Shown here in pieces: positions 16,519 through 25,476 of a stretch of 64,000 nucleotides of DNA. A model generated the notes under the pieces. It had not been told where the DNA came from, searched no databases, and worked only from the letters and a program-made list of their open reading frames with translations. Source of the stretch: Shimia_B sp038527375 (GTDB lineage: Bacteria > Pseudomonadota > Alphaproteobacteria > Rhodobacterales > Rhodobacteraceae); assembly GCA_038527375.1 (NCBI GenBank), contig JBCBFU010000010.1, forward strand, positions 9,914 to 73,913, given 5' to 3'. Position numbers and translations under genes: made by a program. Each line of letters opens with the position of its first letter. The stretch's first letter is position 1.

Positions 16519-18141
16519 ATGACCAAAGACCGCATCTACCTCTTCGACACCACTCTGCGCGACGGGCAGCAGACCCAAGGCGTGCAGTTCTCGACCGCTG
16601 AGAAACACCAGATCGCCCAAGGTCTCGACGCGCTGGGGATCGACTACATTGAAGGCGGGTGGCCGGGTGCCAACCCGACCGATAGCGAGTTCTTCGACGC
16701 CCCACCCAAGACACGCGCGCGGTTCACCGCTTTTGGCATGACCAAACGCTCTGGCCGGTCGGCGGAGAATGACGATGTTTTGGGCGCTGTGATGAATGCA
16801 GGCACCGACACCGTCTGCCTCGTGGGCAAGAGCCATGATTTCCACGTGACCGAAGCGCTTGGCATCCCGCTGGAAGACAACATCGACAATATCGCGGCGT
16901 CGATGGCCCATATCGCGGGGCAGGGGCGCGAGGCGCTCTTTGACGCCGAACACTTCTTTGACGGCTACAAGGACAACCCGGACTATGCCGTGGCCTGTCT
17001 TCGTGCTGCGCTCGATGCGGGCGCGCGCTGGGTGGTGCTCTGCGACACTAATGGTGGCACGCTGCCTGAGGAAATCGGGCGCATCACGTCAGAGGTGATC
17101 GCGCAGGGCATCCCCGGGAATCACTTGGGCATCCACACTCACAACGACACCGAAACCGCCGTCGCGGGCGCTTTGGCTGCCGTCCTCGCCGGTGCACGCC
17201 AGATCCAAGGCACGCTGAACGGGTTGGGGGAACGCTGTGGCAATGCCTCGCTGACGTCGATCATCCCCGTGCTGCTCCTGAAGGAGCCCTATCGCTCGCG
17301 CTTTGAAACGGGGGTGAGTGCCGAGGCGCTGTCTGGCCTCACACGCCTCTCGCGCCAGTTGGACGACATCCTGAACCGCGTGCCTCAACGCAACCGGCCC
17401 TTCACAGGGTCGTCGGCCTTTGCGCACAAGGCGGGCCTGCACGTGTCGGCCCTGCTCAAGAACCCCGCGACCTACGAGCATATCGACCCGGCCGAGGTCG
17501 GCAATGCGCGGGTGATCCCGATGTCGAACCAGGCGGGACAGTCGAACCTGCGCTCGCGTCTGGCCGATCTTGGCCTGACCGTTGCTGCGGGCGACCCGGC
17601 CCTGGGCGGCATACTTGAGGATATCAAAACGCGCGAGGCCGCGGGATACGCCTACGATAGCGCGCAAGCCTCGTTCGAGTTGCTGGCGCGCGCGGCGCTG
17701 GGTCAGGTGCCTGAGTTCTTTGAGGTCAAACGCTACCGCGTGACGGTCGAGCGGCGCAAAAACAAGTACAACCAGATGGTGTCGGTCTCCGAGGCCGTCG
17801 TCGTCGTGAAGGTCGGCGATGACAAGATGCTGTCCGTGTCCGAGAGCCATGATGAAACCGGATCGGATCGCGGCCCGGTCAACGCGCTCTGGCGGGCGCT
17901 GGCCAAGGATTTGGGGCCCTATCAGTCTCTGATCGACGATATGCGGCTCGTGGATTTCAAGGTCCGCATCACCGATGGCGGGACCGAGGCCGTGACCCGC
18001 GTCATCATCGACAGTGCCGATGGCGACGGCAACAGTTGGTCCACGGTGGGCGTCAGCGCCAACATCGTCGATGCGTCGTTCGAGGCGCTTCTGGACGCCG
18101 TCCGCTGGAAGCTGATCCGCGACGGGGCCAAACCCGTCTGA
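16519..18141 (+). CDS. cimA: Citramalate synthase
   Basis: The 540-aa DRE-TIM metallolyase has the N-terminal DTTLRDGQQTQG motif, the metal-binding HTHNDTETAV block (about residues 207-216) and a C-terminal LeuA-type regulatory dimer domain (from about 410). This is the longer CimA-type subfamily, which condenses pyruvate with acetyl-CoA to (R)-citramalate for threonine-independent isoleucine synthesis. The C-terminal domain normally binds isoleucine for feedback. ATG 16519 has TGGAG eight bases upstream. Its stop overlaps the next ATG (TGATG). Confidence 0.92.
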   Translation: MTKDRIYLFDTTLRDGQQTQGVQFSTAEKHQIAQGLDALGIDYIEGGWPGANPTDSEFFDAPPKTRARFTAFGMTKRSGRSAENDDVLGAVMNAGTDTVCLVGKSHDFHVTEALGIPLEDNIDNIAASMAHIAGQGREALFDAEHFFDGYKDNPDYAVACLRAALDAGARWVVLCDTNGGTLPEEIGRITSEVIAQGIPGNHLGIHTHNDTETAVAGALAAVLAGARQIQGTLNGLGERCGNASLTSIIPVLLLKEPYRSRFETGVSAEALSGLTRLSRQLDDILNRVPQRNRPFTGSSAFAHKAGLHVSALLKNPATYEHIDPAEVGNARVIPMSNQAGQSNLRSRLADLGLTVAAGDPALGGILEDIKTREAAGYAYDSAQASFELLARAALGQVPEFFEVKRYRVTVERRKNKYNQMVSVSEAVVVVKVGDDKMLSVSESHDETGSDRGPVNALWRALAKDLGPYQSLIDDMRLVDFKVRITDGGTEAVTRVIIDSADGDGNSWSTVGVSANIVDASFEALLDAVRWKLIRDGAKPV

Positions 18142-18872
18142 TGTCGTTTGAGGCTTGCGCGCAGATCGTCGAAAAGGCCGACCCCGAACGGTTCGCGGCG
18201 GCCATGTCCGTGCCGCTCGATGCGCGGCGGGTGCTGATGCCGCTTTATGCGTTCAATACCGAAATCGTGCGCGCCCCGTGGATGACGCAAGAACCCATGA
18301 TCGCAGAGATGCGCCTGCAATGGTGGCGCGACGCGCTGGAGGAGATCGCCGAAGGCGGGCCGGTCCGGCGCCACGAGGTTACGACGCCCTTGGCCGAGGT
18401 CCTGCCAGCGGAGGCCGCGCGCCTTTTGGATGACACCGTCGCCGCCCGTCGGTGGGAGGTGTATCGCGATCCCTTTGCCGATATGGCGGCCCTTGAAGCG
18501 TATCTGACCGACACGACCGGCAAGCTGACCGAGGCCGCCGCCATGGCGCTGGGGCGTCCCGTTGCGAACCAGCGGCAGTTTGGGTTCGGTGTGGGGCTCG
18601 CCCGGTTTTTGGCGGCGGTGCCTGTCCTCATCGAACAGGGGCGCAGGCCCTTGCCCGAGGGTGATCTGGCGGCGCTCGCTGCGCGGGGTCGGGCCGCGCT
18701 CAAAGGTGGCAGCGGGCCGGAATGCGTCGAGGGTTTCCTCGCCGCGCCGCTGTTGAAACAGGTGGAACGCAACCCCGGCGCCGTGATGGACGGGTTGCAG
18801 GAAATGGCCCCGCTGCGCCGGTCTTTGCGCTTGGCGCGCGCAGCGTCCGGTTGGTTGAACTACGCGTCCTAG
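18141..18872 (+). CDS. Squalene/phytoene-synthase-fold protein (NDUFAF6-like)
   Basis: The 243-aa protein has the trans-isoprenyl diphosphate synthase fold. The first Asp-rich DXXXD motif that binds diphosphate in real squalene/phytoene synthases is missing: the matching stretch reads YAFNTEIVRA. The second helix reads MRLQWWRDALEEI, as in NDUFAF6, a complex I assembly factor of mitochondria. A catalytic role in squalene synthesis is therefore unlikely, and a complex I or membrane assembly role is the better guess. It is coupled to cimA by a TGATG overlap. Its stop shares four bases with the convergent MFS gene. Confidence 0.8.
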   Translation: MSFEACAQIVEKADPERFAAAMSVPLDARRVLMPLYAFNTEIVRAPWMTQEPMIAEMRLQWWRDALEEIAEGGPVRRHEVTTPLAEVLPAEAARLLDDTVAARRWEVYRDPFADMAALEAYLTDTTGKLTEAAAMALGRPVANQRQFGFGVGLARFLAAVPVLIEQGRRPLPEGDLAALAARGRAALKGGSGPECVEGFLAAPLLKQVERNPGAVMDGLQEMAPLRRSLRLARAASGWLNYAS

Positions 18873-20098
18873 GCCGCAGCCCGGTGGCGCAAGACCACCC
18901 AGATCAACGATCCGCCTGCCACCATCAGAAACGGCACCATCGCATAATTGACCGCGTTCCAGCCCGCCACCACAGAAGAGCCCGAGCAATTCATCAGCCC
19001 GCCCGAGGCGAGCGAGGCGATAGTGACAAAGCCAAAGACAAGGGCGTCATTGATCCCTTGCACGCGGCCACGCTCCTCAGGTGCGTGGTTTGCGGTCAGC
19101 ATCGTGGTGGCCCCGATGAAACCGAAATTCCACCCGATCCCCAGCAGCACAAGCGCGAGGAAGAAATTGGTCAGCTCGACACCGGACAGGGCCACGACAC
19201 CTGCGGCGGCGAGGATCACGAGGCCCGCGCCGACGATGCGGTCCACGCCGAACCGCGCGATCAGGTGCCCAGTGAAGAAGGACGGCGCGAACATCGCGAT
19301 CACATGCGCCGACACCACGTCCGCGGCGTTCCCGGCGGTGAACCCGCAGCCCACCACAGCGATTGGGGTCGAAGTCATCACAAGGTTCATCAGCGCGTAG
19401 GCCACCATCGCGCAGACCATGGCGACGGCGATCCGGGGCGTGGTCAGCAATTCAAAGGTCGACCGCCCGCGCGTGGCCTTGGGGCCGGGCTTTGGCGGTT
19501 TGGGGATGTCCAGCAGGAAGAACAGGACCATGCCGATCAGGTTGATCCCCGCTGCAACAAGGTAGGTCCCGAGGAACGGCACCGCAAAAAGGTCGTTGGT
19601 CACCTTGGTCAGTTGCGGCCCAAGCAGCGCCGACAGAAGGCCACCTGCCATCACATAGCTGATCGCCTTGGGCCGATAGTCGTCCGAGGCCGTATCGGTC
19701 GCCGCAAAGCGGTAGAAGCCCTGCGCGGACATATACATGCCCGTCATGTAGGACCCGACCAGCAGCAGCCAGAAGTTGCCCAGCGACAGGGCATAAGCCC
19801 CGATAAGCGCCCCGATAAGGCCACCGGTCGACCCGATCAGGAAGCCCGTGCGGCGCCCCGAATGCTGCATGACGTTCGACAGCCACGGCGCCGTGGTCAT
19901 GGAGCCGAAGACGATCAGCGATATGGGCAGAGTGGCGAGGCAGGGATTGGGCGACAGCATCTGCCCGGCCAACCCGCCGATCACAAAGATCATCGTGATC
20001 TGGCTGCCCAACACGGCCTGCGCCGCCACCAGCACCCAGACATTGCGTCTGGCGCGGCGGTCGTCGGTGAGATCGGGAGTTGCGGACAGATCACTCAT
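18869..20098 (-). CDS. MFS transporter
   Basis: The 409-aa inner-membrane protein has about twelve predicted membrane segments with a central cytosolic loop rich in Pro/Lys (DIPKPPKPGPKATRGR, about residues 205-220). A second-half motif HAPEERGRVQGINDALVF resembles the MFS loop between segments 8 and 9. The substrate is unknown. It starts ten bases from the cobB stop on the same strand, so it may be the last gene of a cobA-cobB-MFS transcript. A role in moving a tetrapyrrole or unrelated compound is not evident. Confidence 0.87.
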   Translation of the reverse strand: MSDLSATPDLTDDRRARRNVWVLVAAQAVLGSQITMIFVIGGLAGQMLSPNPCLATLPISLIVFGSMTTAPWLSNVMQHSGRRTGFLIGSTGGLIGALIGAYALSLGNFWLLLVGSYMTGMYMSAQGFYRFAATDTASDDYRPKAISYVMAGGLLSALLGPQLTKVTNDLFAVPFLGTYLVAAGINLIGMVLFFLLDIPKPPKPGPKATRGRSTFELLTTPRIAVAMVCAMVAYALMNLVMTSTPIAVVGCGFTAGNAADVVSAHVIAMFAPSFFTGHLIARFGVDRIVGAGLVILAAAGVVALSGVELTNFFLALVLLGIGWNFGFIGATTMLTANHAPEERGRVQGINDALVFGFVTIASLASGGLMNCSGSSVVAGWNAVNYAMVPFLMVAGGSLIWVVLRHRAAA

Positions 20099-20108
20099 GG
20101 CGTCGTGG

Positions 20109-21386
20109 TTATGCGCTCTGCCCTGTGGGGTCCAGCGCGATCAGATGGGCGTAGGATCCCATGACCCGCCCATTGCGCAAACCCATATCGGGCAGTTGCG
20201 CGCCATCGGCGTCCCGGACGTCGCTGAACAGCGGCGTACCCCGGGCAGAGAGTTCCGTGGAATGGTGAAACTCGTGCCCGCGCCATGCACCAGCAAGCGG
20301 GCCATGACCCGTCAAATGGCGGTAGCCAAGGTGGAGTTTGCGTTTGGCAAAGGAGGTCTCTAAGCGCAGGAGGCCCAGCATCTCGTGCCGCGTCCCGTCG
20401 GCATCTGTCAGGCCGTCTCCCAACGTCATGTAGCCCCCGCATTCCCCATGCACCGGCCGGGTTTCGGCATGGCGGCGCAGGCCCGCCATGAAGCTGTCTG
20501 CCGTAGCCAAGCGCCCGGCATGCAGTTCGGGGTAGCCGCCGGGCAGATAGATCGCGTCGGCCTCCGGCGCGGGCTCATCTGCGAGGGGCGAAAAGGTCAC
20601 GACCTCGGCCCCGGCGGCGTGCCAAGCGTCGCCCAAATGCGGATAGAAGAACGCAAACGCGTGGTCTTGGGCCACTGCAATCCGTTGGCCCAACGGTGGG
20701 ATATGCGCGGTGGGTGTCACAGGCGTGGCATCCGGCATATCGCCCAACAACAACTGAGCCTCTGGCAGCGCGTCGGCCACCGTGTCGAGCCATGGCGCAA
20801 GATCGCTTTGCTCGCGGGCCTGGACCAGTCCCAGATGGCGGCTGGGTCTGGCCAGATCGGGATCGCGTTGGATCACGGCCCGCACGGGCGGCAGGTCAAC
20901 ACGCTCCAGGGCCGCGCGCAGCATGGCCGCGTGGCGCCGGCTGCCCACGTTGTTCAGGACAAGGCCGTGAAACCGCAAAGCCGGATCGAACCGCGTGAAG
21001 CCCTGCACGAGCGCGGCGATGGAATGCGAGGTCGACGCGCAATCCACCACCAGCAGGATCGGGATATCAAAGCGTCGTGCGACCTCGGCCGCTGATCCAG
21101 CGCCCGTCAGGCCCGCGCCGTCGAAGAGGCCCATGGCGCTTTCGATCACAAGAGGGCCGGGGCCAGCGATCAGCTGGCTTTGCAGCGCATCATCCATCGC
21201 CCACGGGTCCAGATTGCGGGCGGGGCGGCCCGTCGCCGAGATGTGATAGCCGGGATCGATGTAGTCGGGGCCTAGTTTGAGCGTCCGTGGCGGCGTCCCT
21301 GCACGCGCGAGTGCGCGCATGATGCCAAGAGACACCGTGGTTTTGCCCGACCCGGACCGGGCCGCGGCGATCAGGATCGCCTTCAT
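20109..21386 (-). CDS. cobB: Cobyrinate/hydrogenobyrinate a,c-diamide synthase
   Basis: The 425-aa enzyme amidates the a and c side chains of hydrogenobyrinic (or cobyrinic) acid using glutamine and ATP. The N-terminal dethiobiotin-synthase-like domain has P-loop AAARSGSGKTT. The C-terminal class I (triad-type) glutaminase domain has its nucleophile in VHGECGGYM. I chose ATG 21386 because it begins the conserved MKAILIAAARSGSGKT; upstream sequence is not family-like. It overlaps cobA by four bases. Confidence 0.95.
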   Translation of the reverse strand: MKAILIAAARSGSGKTTVSLGIMRALARAGTPPRTLKLGPDYIDPGYHISATGRPARNLDPWAMDDALQSQLIAGPGPLVIESAMGLFDGAGLTGAGSAAEVARRFDIPILLVVDCASTSHSIAALVQGFTRFDPALRFHGLVLNNVGSRRHAAMLRAALERVDLPPVRAVIQRDPDLARPSRHLGLVQAREQSDLAPWLDTVADALPEAQLLLGDMPDATPVTPTAHIPPLGQRIAVAQDHAFAFFYPHLGDAWHAAGAEVVTFSPLADEPAPEADAIYLPGGYPELHAGRLATADSFMAGLRRHAETRPVHGECGGYMTLGDGLTDADGTRHEMLGLLRLETSFAKRKLHLGYRHLTGHGPLAGAWRGHEFHHSTELSARGTPLFSDVRDADGAQLPDMGLRNGRVMGSYAHLIALDPTGQSA

Positions 21387-22243
21387 GCGCTTTCGGCGGG
21401 CCGTCCACGCTCCAGCGGGTCGAGGTTGCGGGGGGCCACGCCTGCGGCCATGGCCTGCCAATCCAGCGCCTGACGCAACAACACGCCGCGGCCCACGCAA
21501 ATGATCGACGGCGGGGTCAGTCCGGCCTCGGCCACGTCGCCCACCGCACGCGCCAGTGTCGTTTCCAGCACGCGTTGATCGGCATGGGTGGCGGTCGTGA
21601 CGATGCCCACCGGTTCATCCGCCGGGCGGCCTGCCGCCATCAACGCGTCCGCGATATGTCCCAGATGTTTCATGCCCATGTAGATCACGATCATCTGCGA
21701 CCCGCGTGCGATGGCCTGCCAGTCGAGGGACGATGTCGCGGCCCCGGTCTGGTCATGGCCCGTTACGAAGGTTACCGACTGGTTCACGTCCCGGTGGGTG
21801 ACAGGGATGCCCGCATAGGCCAGCCCACCGATCCCGGCGCTGATGCCCGGAATGATGCGGATGGGGACGCCGTGTTGTACGAGCGTCTGCGCCTCTTCCC
21901 CGCCGCGCCCAAAGACGAAGGGGTCCCCACCTTTGAGCCGGAGCACACGCTTTCCGGCGCGCGCGAGGTCCACGAGCCTGAGCGAGATATCCCGCTGCTT
22001 TGCCGACGGTTTTCCGCCACGTTTGCCCGCATAGACCTTCTCTGCCTGCGGGGCCCAATCGAGGATGCCGTCGCCCACAAGCGCGTCATAAACGATCACA
22101 TCCGCCTGCCTGAGCGCATTGAGCGCGTGCAGCGTCAACAGCCCCGGATCGCCGGGACCTGCACCACATAGCCAGACCCAGCCCGGCTGAAGCGCAGGCC
22201 ACTGCTGATCTGGCAGGGTGGGGAGGTCGGGTGCGGACGTCAT
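21383..22243 (-). CDS. cobA: Uroporphyrinogen-III C-methyltransferase
   Basis: The 286-aa SAM-dependent tetrapyrrole methyltransferase makes precorrin-2, the branch point to cobalamin and siroheme. Family motifs are LCGAGPGDPGLLTL (residues about 25-38), VYAGKRGG, and LRLKGGDPFVFGRGGEE. It is the single-function CobA/SUMT form: the CysG oxidase/chelatase part is absent. It overlaps cobB by four bases and diverges from cbiD across 98 bp, which must hold both promoters. No B12 riboswitch core was recognised in that gap. Confidence 0.96.
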   Translation of the reverse strand: MTSAPDLPTLPDQQWPALQPGWVWLCGAGPGDPGLLTLHALNALRQADVIVYDALVGDGILDWAPQAEKVYAGKRGGKPSAKQRDISLRLVDLARAGKRVLRLKGGDPFVFGRGGEEAQTLVQHGVPIRIIPGISAGIGGLAYAGIPVTHRDVNQSVTFVTGHDQTGAATSSLDWQAIARGSQMIVIYMGMKHLGHIADALMAAGRPADEPVGIVTTATHADQRVLETTLARAVGDVAEAGLTPPSIICVGRGVLLRQALDWQAMAAGVAPRNLDPLERGRPAESA

Positions 22244-22341
22244 GGGCCCTGTCTAGGGCAGCAGGCACGCACTGACCAGCGGGATAGCGACACGCCGCTG
22301 GCGGCTTGCGGCACGGGATCGCGTGGCTATGATCCCGCCCA

Positions 22342-23397
22342 ATGGCACGCAAACCCGAGGGAGAGCTGCGCCGGGGTTGGACCACTGGCGCCTGCGCAGC
22401 CGCCGCGACCAAAGCGGCGTGCCAGTTGCTGTGGCAAGGCGGCCCTGTGCGCGAGGTGCAAATCACGCTGCCCAAGGGCGAGACGCCGGTTTTTGCATTG
22501 GCCCATGTGGCGCAGGGCGACGGCTGGGTGGAAGTGGGCATTACCAAGGATGCAGGCGACGACCCGGATGTCACCCACGGCGCGCTGATCGTGGCGCGCG
22601 TGACCCCCGGCGGGCAGGGCGTGCGCTTTGCTGCTGGTGCGGGCGTGGGCACGGTCACCAAGGCAGGTCTGCCCATCGCGGTGGGAGAGCCGTCGATCAA
22701 TCCCGTGCCCCGCCAGATGATCACACAAAGCGTCACGGAGGTCGCGCAAGCCACTGGGCAGGGTGCGGATGCGCTGGTCACGGTGTCGGTCCCCGGCGGC
22801 GAAGAGCTGGCCAAGAAGACGTGGAACCCGCGACTGGGGATCGAAGGCGGCATTTCGATCCTCGGCACCACGGGGATCGTGCGCCCGTTTTCCTGCGCCG
22901 CCTGGATCGCTTCGATCCATCGCGGCATCGACGTGGCGCGGGCGGCGGGTTTGCCCCATGTGGCGGGCTGCACCGGGGCGACCAGCGAAAAGGTTGTGCA
23001 AGCGGAACTGGGCCTGCCCGATCACGCGATGCTCGACATGGGGGATTTTGCGGGTGGGCTGCTGAAATACCTCGCCAAAGCGCCCAGCCCCAATCCCATC
23101 GCAGAGATCACCATCGGTGGCGGGATCGGCAAGATGACGAAACTCGCCCAAGGCGCGCGTGATCTGCATTCCGGGCGCAGTCAGGTGGATTTCGACGCGC
23201 TCGCCCGCGATTTTGACCGCCCGGACGTGGCGGGCATGAACACGGCGCTGCAAGTCTATGAAGAGCTTGGCGAACCCTTTGCCGCGCAGACCGCGACCCG
23301 GGCGCGGGACCACGCACAACAGATGCTCGCGGGCTGCGACACGCGGGTGCATGTGGTTGTGATCGACCGCGCGGGCAGCGTATTGGCGCGGGCATGA
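22342..23397 (+). CDS. cbiD: Cobalt-precorrin-5B (C1)-methyltransferase CbiD-type
   Basis: The 351-aa protein begins with the CbiD signature LRRGWTTGACAAAATKAA and contains the later GCTGATSEKVVQAELGLPDHAMLDMGDFAG region. It methylates C1 of the corrin ring, the step done by CobF in the textbook aerobic pathway. Its presence beside cobA and cobB shows a mixed set of genes. ATG 22342 follows a short divergent gap. It overlaps cobK by four bases. Confidence 0.93.
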   Translation: MARKPEGELRRGWTTGACAAAATKAACQLLWQGGPVREVQITLPKGETPVFALAHVAQGDGWVEVGITKDAGDDPDVTHGALIVARVTPGGQGVRFAAGAGVGTVTKAGLPIAVGEPSINPVPRQMITQSVTEVAQATGQGADALVTVSVPGGEELAKKTWNPRLGIEGGISILGTTGIVRPFSCAAWIASIHRGIDVARAAGLPHVAGCTGATSEKVVQAELGLPDHAMLDMGDFAGGLLKYLAKAPSPNPIAEITIGGGIGKMTKLAQGARDLHSGRSQVDFDALARDFDRPDVAGMNTALQVYEELGEPFAAQTATRARDHAQQMLAGCDTRVHVVVIDRAGSVLARA

Positions 23398-24119
23398 TCC
23401 TTCTCCTTGCCGGAACGTCCGAGGCGCGCGATATCGCCCATGCCCTCGCTGCCGGGGGCTTTGCGGCCACTGCATCGCTTGCTGGCGCAACGCGGGAACC
23501 CGCGCCGCTGGCGGTGCCCACACGGCATGGAGGCTTTGGCGGCGCGGCTGGGTTCACGAGCGTGTTGGAGGACTTGGGCGTCACCGCCATTATCGACGCC
23601 ACGCACCCCTTTGCAGCGCGGATATCGCAGCGGACCCAATCCATCGCGGCCGCGCGCGGTCTGCCGTATCTTCAGGTCCTGCGCCCCGCATGGGCCCCGC
23701 GCCCGGACGACCGCTGGCACATGGTCACGCGGGAGGAGGAGGTAGCAACTCTTGTTCCCGTTGGCGCCACGGCTTTCCTCGCCACCGGGCGGCAGACGCT
23801 GTCGCGCTTTGCCAATATGACGGGGCGCACGCTCTATTGCCGCCAGATCGACCCGCCCGATGGCGCGTTCCCCTTTGCAGGCGGCAGCTACGTGATCGGG
23901 CGGCCGCCCTTCACCGTGGAGGATGAGATCGAAACCTTTACGCGTCTCGATGTGGATTGGCTGGTGGTCAAGAACGCCGGCGGCGCGGCCTCGGCGACCA
24001 AGCTGGAGGCGGCGCGCCTGTTGCGCAAACGCGTGGCCATGATCGACCGCCCGACCCAGCCGCCCGGCGACAAGGCCATTGATGTCGACGAGGCGCTCGC
24101 CTGGGTGGCTGCGCTTTGA
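23394..24119 (+). CDS. cobK: Precorrin-6A / cobalt-precorrin-6A reductase
   Basis: The 241-aa NAD(P)H-dependent reductase of the CobK/CbiJ family reduces the macrocycle of precorrin-6A. The N-terminal LLLAGTSEARDIA and later ATHPFAARIS motifs identify it. The C-terminal VKNAGGAASATKLEAARLL is typical. It overlaps cbiD by four bases and its stop overlaps the TTG start of the DNA glycosylase gene. These tight links imply one transcript. Confidence 0.93.
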   Translation: MILLLAGTSEARDIAHALAAGGFAATASLAGATREPAPLAVPTRHGGFGGAAGFTSVLEDLGVTAIIDATHPFAARISQRTQSIAAARGLPYLQVLRPAWAPRPDDRWHMVTREEEVATLVPVGATAFLATGRQTLSRFANMTGRTLYCRQIDPPDGAFPFAGGSYVIGRPPFTVEDEIETFTRLDVDWLVVKNAGGAASATKLEAARLLRKRVAMIDRPTQPPGDKAIDVDEALAWVAAL

Positions 24120-24751
24120 AGTCTCCGGGGAAGATCATCGAAACGCAGGCGGATGTGGACGAAGGCGCCGATTGGCTCGCGGCGCGGGACCCGGCCCTTG
24201 CCAAGGCCTACACGATTGCGGGGCAACTGCCGCTGCGGCGCAAGCCCGAAGGCTTTGCCGAACTGGTCCATGCCATCGTCGCGCAACAGGTGTCGGTCGC
24301 ATCCGCTGCGGCGATGTCAGCCAAGGTGGCCGAGGCCGGGCTGTTGACGCCTGAGGCCGTGCTGGCCACGCCCGACGCGGATATGCGCGCCATCGGCCTG
24401 ACACGGCAAAAAGTCCGCTACATCCGGGCGCTGGCCAAGGCGGGGATCGACTATGACGCCCTTCGCACGCTTCCCGACCGAGAGGCGATCAAGGTGCTGA
24501 CCTCGGTCACGGGGATCGGGGTCTGGACGGCGGAAATCTATCTGATGTTTTCGCTGGGACGCGCAGATGTGCTGGCTGCGGGCGATCTGGCCATTCAGGA
24601 GGCGGTGCGTCTGGTCTACGGCCTCGAGGCCCGCCCGAGCGAGCGGGAGTTGCGCGTCATGGCCGAGGCGTGGAGCCCGTGGCGCGCGGTTGCGGGGCGC
24701 CTTTTCTGGGCCTACTACATGGCGCAGCGCAATTGGGAAGGGCCTTGGTGA
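24116..24751 (+). CDS. DNA-3-methyladenine glycosylase II family protein
   Basis: This 211-aa HhH-GPD base-excision enzyme is of the AlkA family. The helix-hairpin-helix is VLTSVTGIGVWTAEIYLM (about residues 126-143), and the catalytic aspartate lies in LAAGDLAIQEA (about 158). No Ada-like or zinc-ribbon part is present. It should remove alkylated purines. A TTG start at 24116 overlaps the cobK stop, an unusual placement for a repair gene inside a cobalamin operon. Confidence 0.9.
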   Translation: MKSPGKIIETQADVDEGADWLAARDPALAKAYTIAGQLPLRRKPEGFAELVHAIVAQQVSVASAAAMSAKVAEAGLLTPEAVLATPDADMRAIGLTRQKVRYIRALAKAGIDYDALRTLPDREAIKVLTSVTGIGVWTAEIYLMFSLGRADVLAAGDLAIQEAVRLVYGLEARPSERELRVMAEAWSPWRAVAGRLFWAYYMAQRNWEGPW

Positions 24752-24752
24752 C

Positions 24753-25433
24753 ATGTCGGAAATGGAAACACGGGTTCTGAACTCCGAGGCGCGGCAGCCG
24801 GTATCGGGCGACGTGCGGTCGGTCGTGGTGTTTGTCCACGGCTACGGCGCCAATGGCGCGGACCTCTTGGGGCTGGCCGACCCGTTGGGAGAACATTTGC
24901 CCGACACCATGTTCGTGGCCCCGGATGCACCGGAATCCATTGCCATGGTGCCCGGTGGGTTCCAGTGGTTCCCGATCCCGTGGATCGACGGCAGTTCCGA
25001 GGAGGCCGCCGCCGAGGGTCTGCGCCAGGCCGCGCTCGATTTCGACGCCTATCTGGATGCGCTGATGGTGGATTACGATCTGCTGCCGGAACAGGTGCTG
25101 CTCTTTGGTTTTTCCCAAGGCACGATGATGAGCCTGCATGTCGCCCCCCGCCGCGAGGACCCGATTGCGGGCATCGTCGCCTTCTCGGGCCGCCTGCTGG
25201 AGCCAGAATTGCTCGAGGACGAAGTGCAGTCCCGGATGCCGGTCCTCCTTGTCCACGGGGATCAGGACGATGTGGTGCCGCCCCAAAGCCTGCCGATGGC
25301 GGCTGAAGGCCTGCAAAAGGCGGGGTTCACGGATGTCTATGCCCACATCATGAAGGGCACCGCCCACGGCATCGCACCCGATGGCTTGCAGGTCGCGCTG
25401 GCCTTTATGCGCGACCGTTTGGGCTATAGCTGA
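24753..25433 (+). CDS. Phospholipase/carboxylesterase family alpha/beta hydrolase
   Basis: The 226-aa alpha/beta-hydrolase of the carboxylesterase/APT1 family has nucleophile Ser in FGFSQGTMM (about residue 115), Asp in VHGDQDDVVP and His in GTAHGIAP, with oxyanion-side VFVHGYGANGADL near the N-terminus. No signal peptide is seen, so it is cytosolic. It probably cleaves short acyl esters or lysolipids. ATG 24753 lies one base after the glycosylase stop, and it closes the overlapping run that starts at cbiD. Confidence 0.88.
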   Translation: MSEMETRVLNSEARQPVSGDVRSVVVFVHGYGANGADLLGLADPLGEHLPDTMFVAPDAPESIAMVPGGFQWFPIPWIDGSSEEAAAEGLRQAALDFDAYLDALMVDYDLLPEQVLLFGFSQGTMMSLHVAPRREDPIAGIVAFSGRLLEPELLEDEVQSRMPVLLVHGDQDDVVPPQSLPMAAEGLQKAGFTDVYAHIMKGTAHGIAPDGLQVALAFMRDRLGYS

Positions 25434-25476
25434 TCCTGTCACATCCCTGATTCAACTGCCGCCTATGGCTTGCGAC

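Noticed and set aside
22244..22341. Possible B12 riboswitch between cobA and cbiD
   Set aside because: The gap is only 98 bp and no B12-box or cobalamin-aptamer core could be read on either strand.
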